Below, in pieces: positions 7,211 to 8,372 of a DNA stretch of 8,372 bases (its first letter is position 1; each line of letters starts with the position of its first letter). The DNA comes from Bacteroidales bacterium (lineage in GTDB: Bacteria > Bacteroidota > Bacteroidia > Bacteroidales > ML635J-15), in NCBI GenBank assembly GCA_007130555.1, contig SLSH01000032.1:1-8372 (forward strand), written 5' to 3'. The position numbers and the translations under genes were made by a program. The notes under the pieces are model-generated. The model was not told the DNA's origin. It saw only the letters and a list, made by a program, of their open reading frames with translations, and made no database searches.

Positions 7211-8350
7211 TTATTTTAATAAAGCTCTGGAAATTACGATTTTCTGAATTTCAGATGTTCCTTCGTAAATTTGAGTAAGTTTTGCATCACGCATAAGTCT
7301 TTCTACGTGATATTCTCTTACATAACCGTATCCTCCATGTATTTGAACTGCTTCTGTAGTAACTTCCATTGCGATATCTGCACAATATTGCTTAGCCATT
7401 GCACTTGTAATAGCATAAGGTTTATTTGTGTCTTTTTCCCATGCAGCTTTAAGGCAAAGATTTCTTGCATTTTCAATTTTTACAGCCATATCAGCAAGTT
7501 TAAAGGCAATAGCCTGATGGTTGCAAATTTCAGTCCCGAAAGCTTTTCTTTCTGTGGAGTATTTTACTGCCAACTCAAGAGCTCCTGACGCAATTCCGAG
7601 AGCCTGAGAGGCTATGCCGATTCTTCCTCCGTCAAGAGTTTTCATTGCAAAAGCAAATCCGAATCCGTCATCACCGATTCTGTTTTCTTTCGGTACTTTT
7701 ACATCTGCAAACATAACAGAGTGTGTATCGGAACTTCTCATTCCCATTTTATTTTCGTGAGGACCTAAAGTTATGCCTTTCCAGTCTTTTTCAACGATAA
7801 ACACATTAATTCCCTTATGCTTTAATTCGGGATTTGTTTGTGCAATCACAAGATAAGTTGATGCGGAATCGGCATTTGTTATCCAGTTTTTTGTTCCGTT
7901 TAGCAAATAATGGTCGCCTTTATCTTCTGCTGTTGTTCTTTGAGAAGTTGCATCAGAGCCGGCTTCGGGTTCGGACAGTAAAAATGCACCAATTTTTTCG
8001 CCTCTTGCAAGTGGTTTTAAGTATTTTTCTTTTTGTTCTTCATTTCCGTATGTTTCTATACCCCAATTTACAAGCGAATTACAAACAGACATAACTACGG
8101 CTACCGAAGGTTCTATTTTTGATATTTCTTCCATTGCCAATACATATGATATTGTATCCATACCGCCACCGTCATATTTTGGGTCAGTCATCATACCCAA
8201 AAATCCCAATTCGGCAAGCATTTTTATCTGTTCTGTCGGGAAAGTAGCTTTTTCATCACGTTCAATAACGCCCGGAAGTAATTCTCTTTCGGCAAAATCT
8301 TTCGCCGCCTGACGTATCATAATTTGTTCTTCTGAAAATTCAAAATTCAT
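7211..8350 (-). CDS. Acyl-CoA dehydrogenase, short-chain (butyryl-CoA dehydrogenase-like)
   Basis: This FAD-dependent cytoplasmic enzyme introduces the alpha,beta double bond into an acyl-CoA, or reduces an enoyl-CoA in reverse, and exchanges electrons with ETF. At 379 residues it has the normal length of short/medium-chain members. The N-terminus MNFEFSEEQ is typical and fixes the start. The first family signature is LLSEPEAGSD (124-133), with the FAD-contact segment NGTKNWITNA (151-160). The second signature is QIHGGYGY (336-343). Glu363, in QIYEGTSEIQ (360-369), is the expected catalytic base, at the position used by butyryl-CoA and medium-chain enzymes rather than the isovaleryl-CoA position. 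It is the first gene of a run with etfB and etfA. AATTTAAAA ends 10 nt before the ATG. Any promoter lies beyond the window edge. Butyryl-CoA or another short chain is the likely substrate; branched or other acyl-CoAs cannot be excluded. Confidence 0.96.
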   Translation of the reverse strand: MNFEFSEEQIMIRQAAKDFAERELLPGVIERDEKATFPTEQIKMLAELGFLGMMTDPKYDGGGMDTISYVLAMEEISKIEPSVAVVMSVCNSLVNWGIETYGNEEQKEKYLKPLARGEKIGAFLLSEPEAGSDATSQRTTAEDKGDHYLLNGTKNWITNADSASTYLVIAQTNPELKHKGINVFIVEKDWKGITLGPHENKMGMRSSDTHSVMFADVKVPKENRIGDDGFGFAFAMKTLDGGRIGIASQALGIASGALELAVKYSTERKAFGTEICNHQAIAFKLADMAVKIENARNLCLKAAWEKDTNKPYAITSAMAKQYCADIAMEVTTEAVQIHGGYGYVREYHVERLMRDAKLTQIYEGTSEIQKIVISRALLK

Positions 8351-8360
8351 AATATTATTT

Positions 8361-8369
8361 TTTTAAATT
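8361..8369 (-). promoter_or_regulatory. AATTTAAAA element upstream of the acyl-CoA dehydrogenase start
   Basis: On the minus strand AATTTAAAA ends 10 nt before the ATG of the acyl-CoA dehydrogenase gene, at the very edge of the window. It matches the copies before etfB, etfA and the threonine dehydrogenase gene. No Shine-Dalgarno sequence is present in the 22 bases available. Confidence 0.45.
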
Positions 8370-8372
8370 AAT

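Noticed and set aside
7271..7588. Plus-strand open frame of 105 codons opposite the acyl-CoA dehydrogenase, plus smaller ones at 7834-8094 and 6450-6879
   Set aside because: They are antisense to strongly conserved enzyme genes and have Cys/Phe/Ser-rich shadow composition and no recognisable domain.
1..8372. Mobile element, CRISPR array, tRNA or rRNA, toxin-antitoxin or defence system
   Set aside because: Every large stretch is filled by intact metabolic or membrane genes. No terminal repeats, spaced direct repeats, transposase or nuclease motifs, or cloverleaf-like segments were found by eye.

Overview
The window looks like a chromosomal segment of a Bacteroidota (Bacteroidetes) bacterium, probably an anaerobic or facultatively anaerobic Bacteroidales/Marinilabiliales-like lineage. 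The grounds are: AT-rich DNA; no Shine-Dalgarno sequence in front of any of the seven genes; a full match to the Bacteroidetes promoter (TTTG, 19 nt, TAnnTTTG); a signal peptide with Ala|Gln cleavage on an outer-membrane-type protein; and protein sequences of the Bacteroidetes type. The exact genus cannot be read from the sequence.

Layout. (1) Bases 15-989, + strand: a PfkB/ribokinase-family kinase, probably adenosine-kinase-like. (2) Bases 994-1020: a hairpin with an A-run on one side and a T-run on the other. It can terminate transcription from both of the convergent genes around it. (3) Bases 1024-1986, - strand: an SDR-type L-threonine 3-dehydrogenase with its own well-formed promoter at 2046-2076. 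(4) Bases 2162-4006, - strand: an uncharacterised secreted or outer-membrane protein with a signal peptide and a probable C-terminal beta-barrel. (5) Bases 4058-8350, - strand: a four-gene cluster read in the order acyl-CoA dehydrogenase, etfB, etfA, membrane heme/Fe-S protein.

How the genes fit together. The acyl-CoA dehydrogenase oxidises (or in reverse reduces) an acyl-CoA and exchanges electrons with the FAD of EtfAB. The 431-residue membrane protein, with NarI-like helices and two [4Fe-4S] motifs, resembles the N-terminal two thirds of ETF:menaquinone oxidoreductases (the EMO or DUF224-type proteins). The cluster therefore reads as a route between acyl-CoA and the menaquinone pool. The cysteine-rich CCG module that completes such enzymes is absent from the protein and from the window. 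The outer-membrane-type gene occupies the place directly downstream.

No mobile element, CRISPR array, tRNA, rRNA or defence system is visible, and no stretch over 300 bp lacks a gene. The most interesting non-coding signal is a repeated AT motif (AATTTAAAA) ending exactly 10 or 11 nt before the start codon of four of the seven genes, which may be a Shine-Dalgarno-independent translation-initiation element. I do not see a wholly new system. The points most worth following are the incomplete ETF-quinone module, the uncharacterised outer-membrane protein and the start-codon motif.
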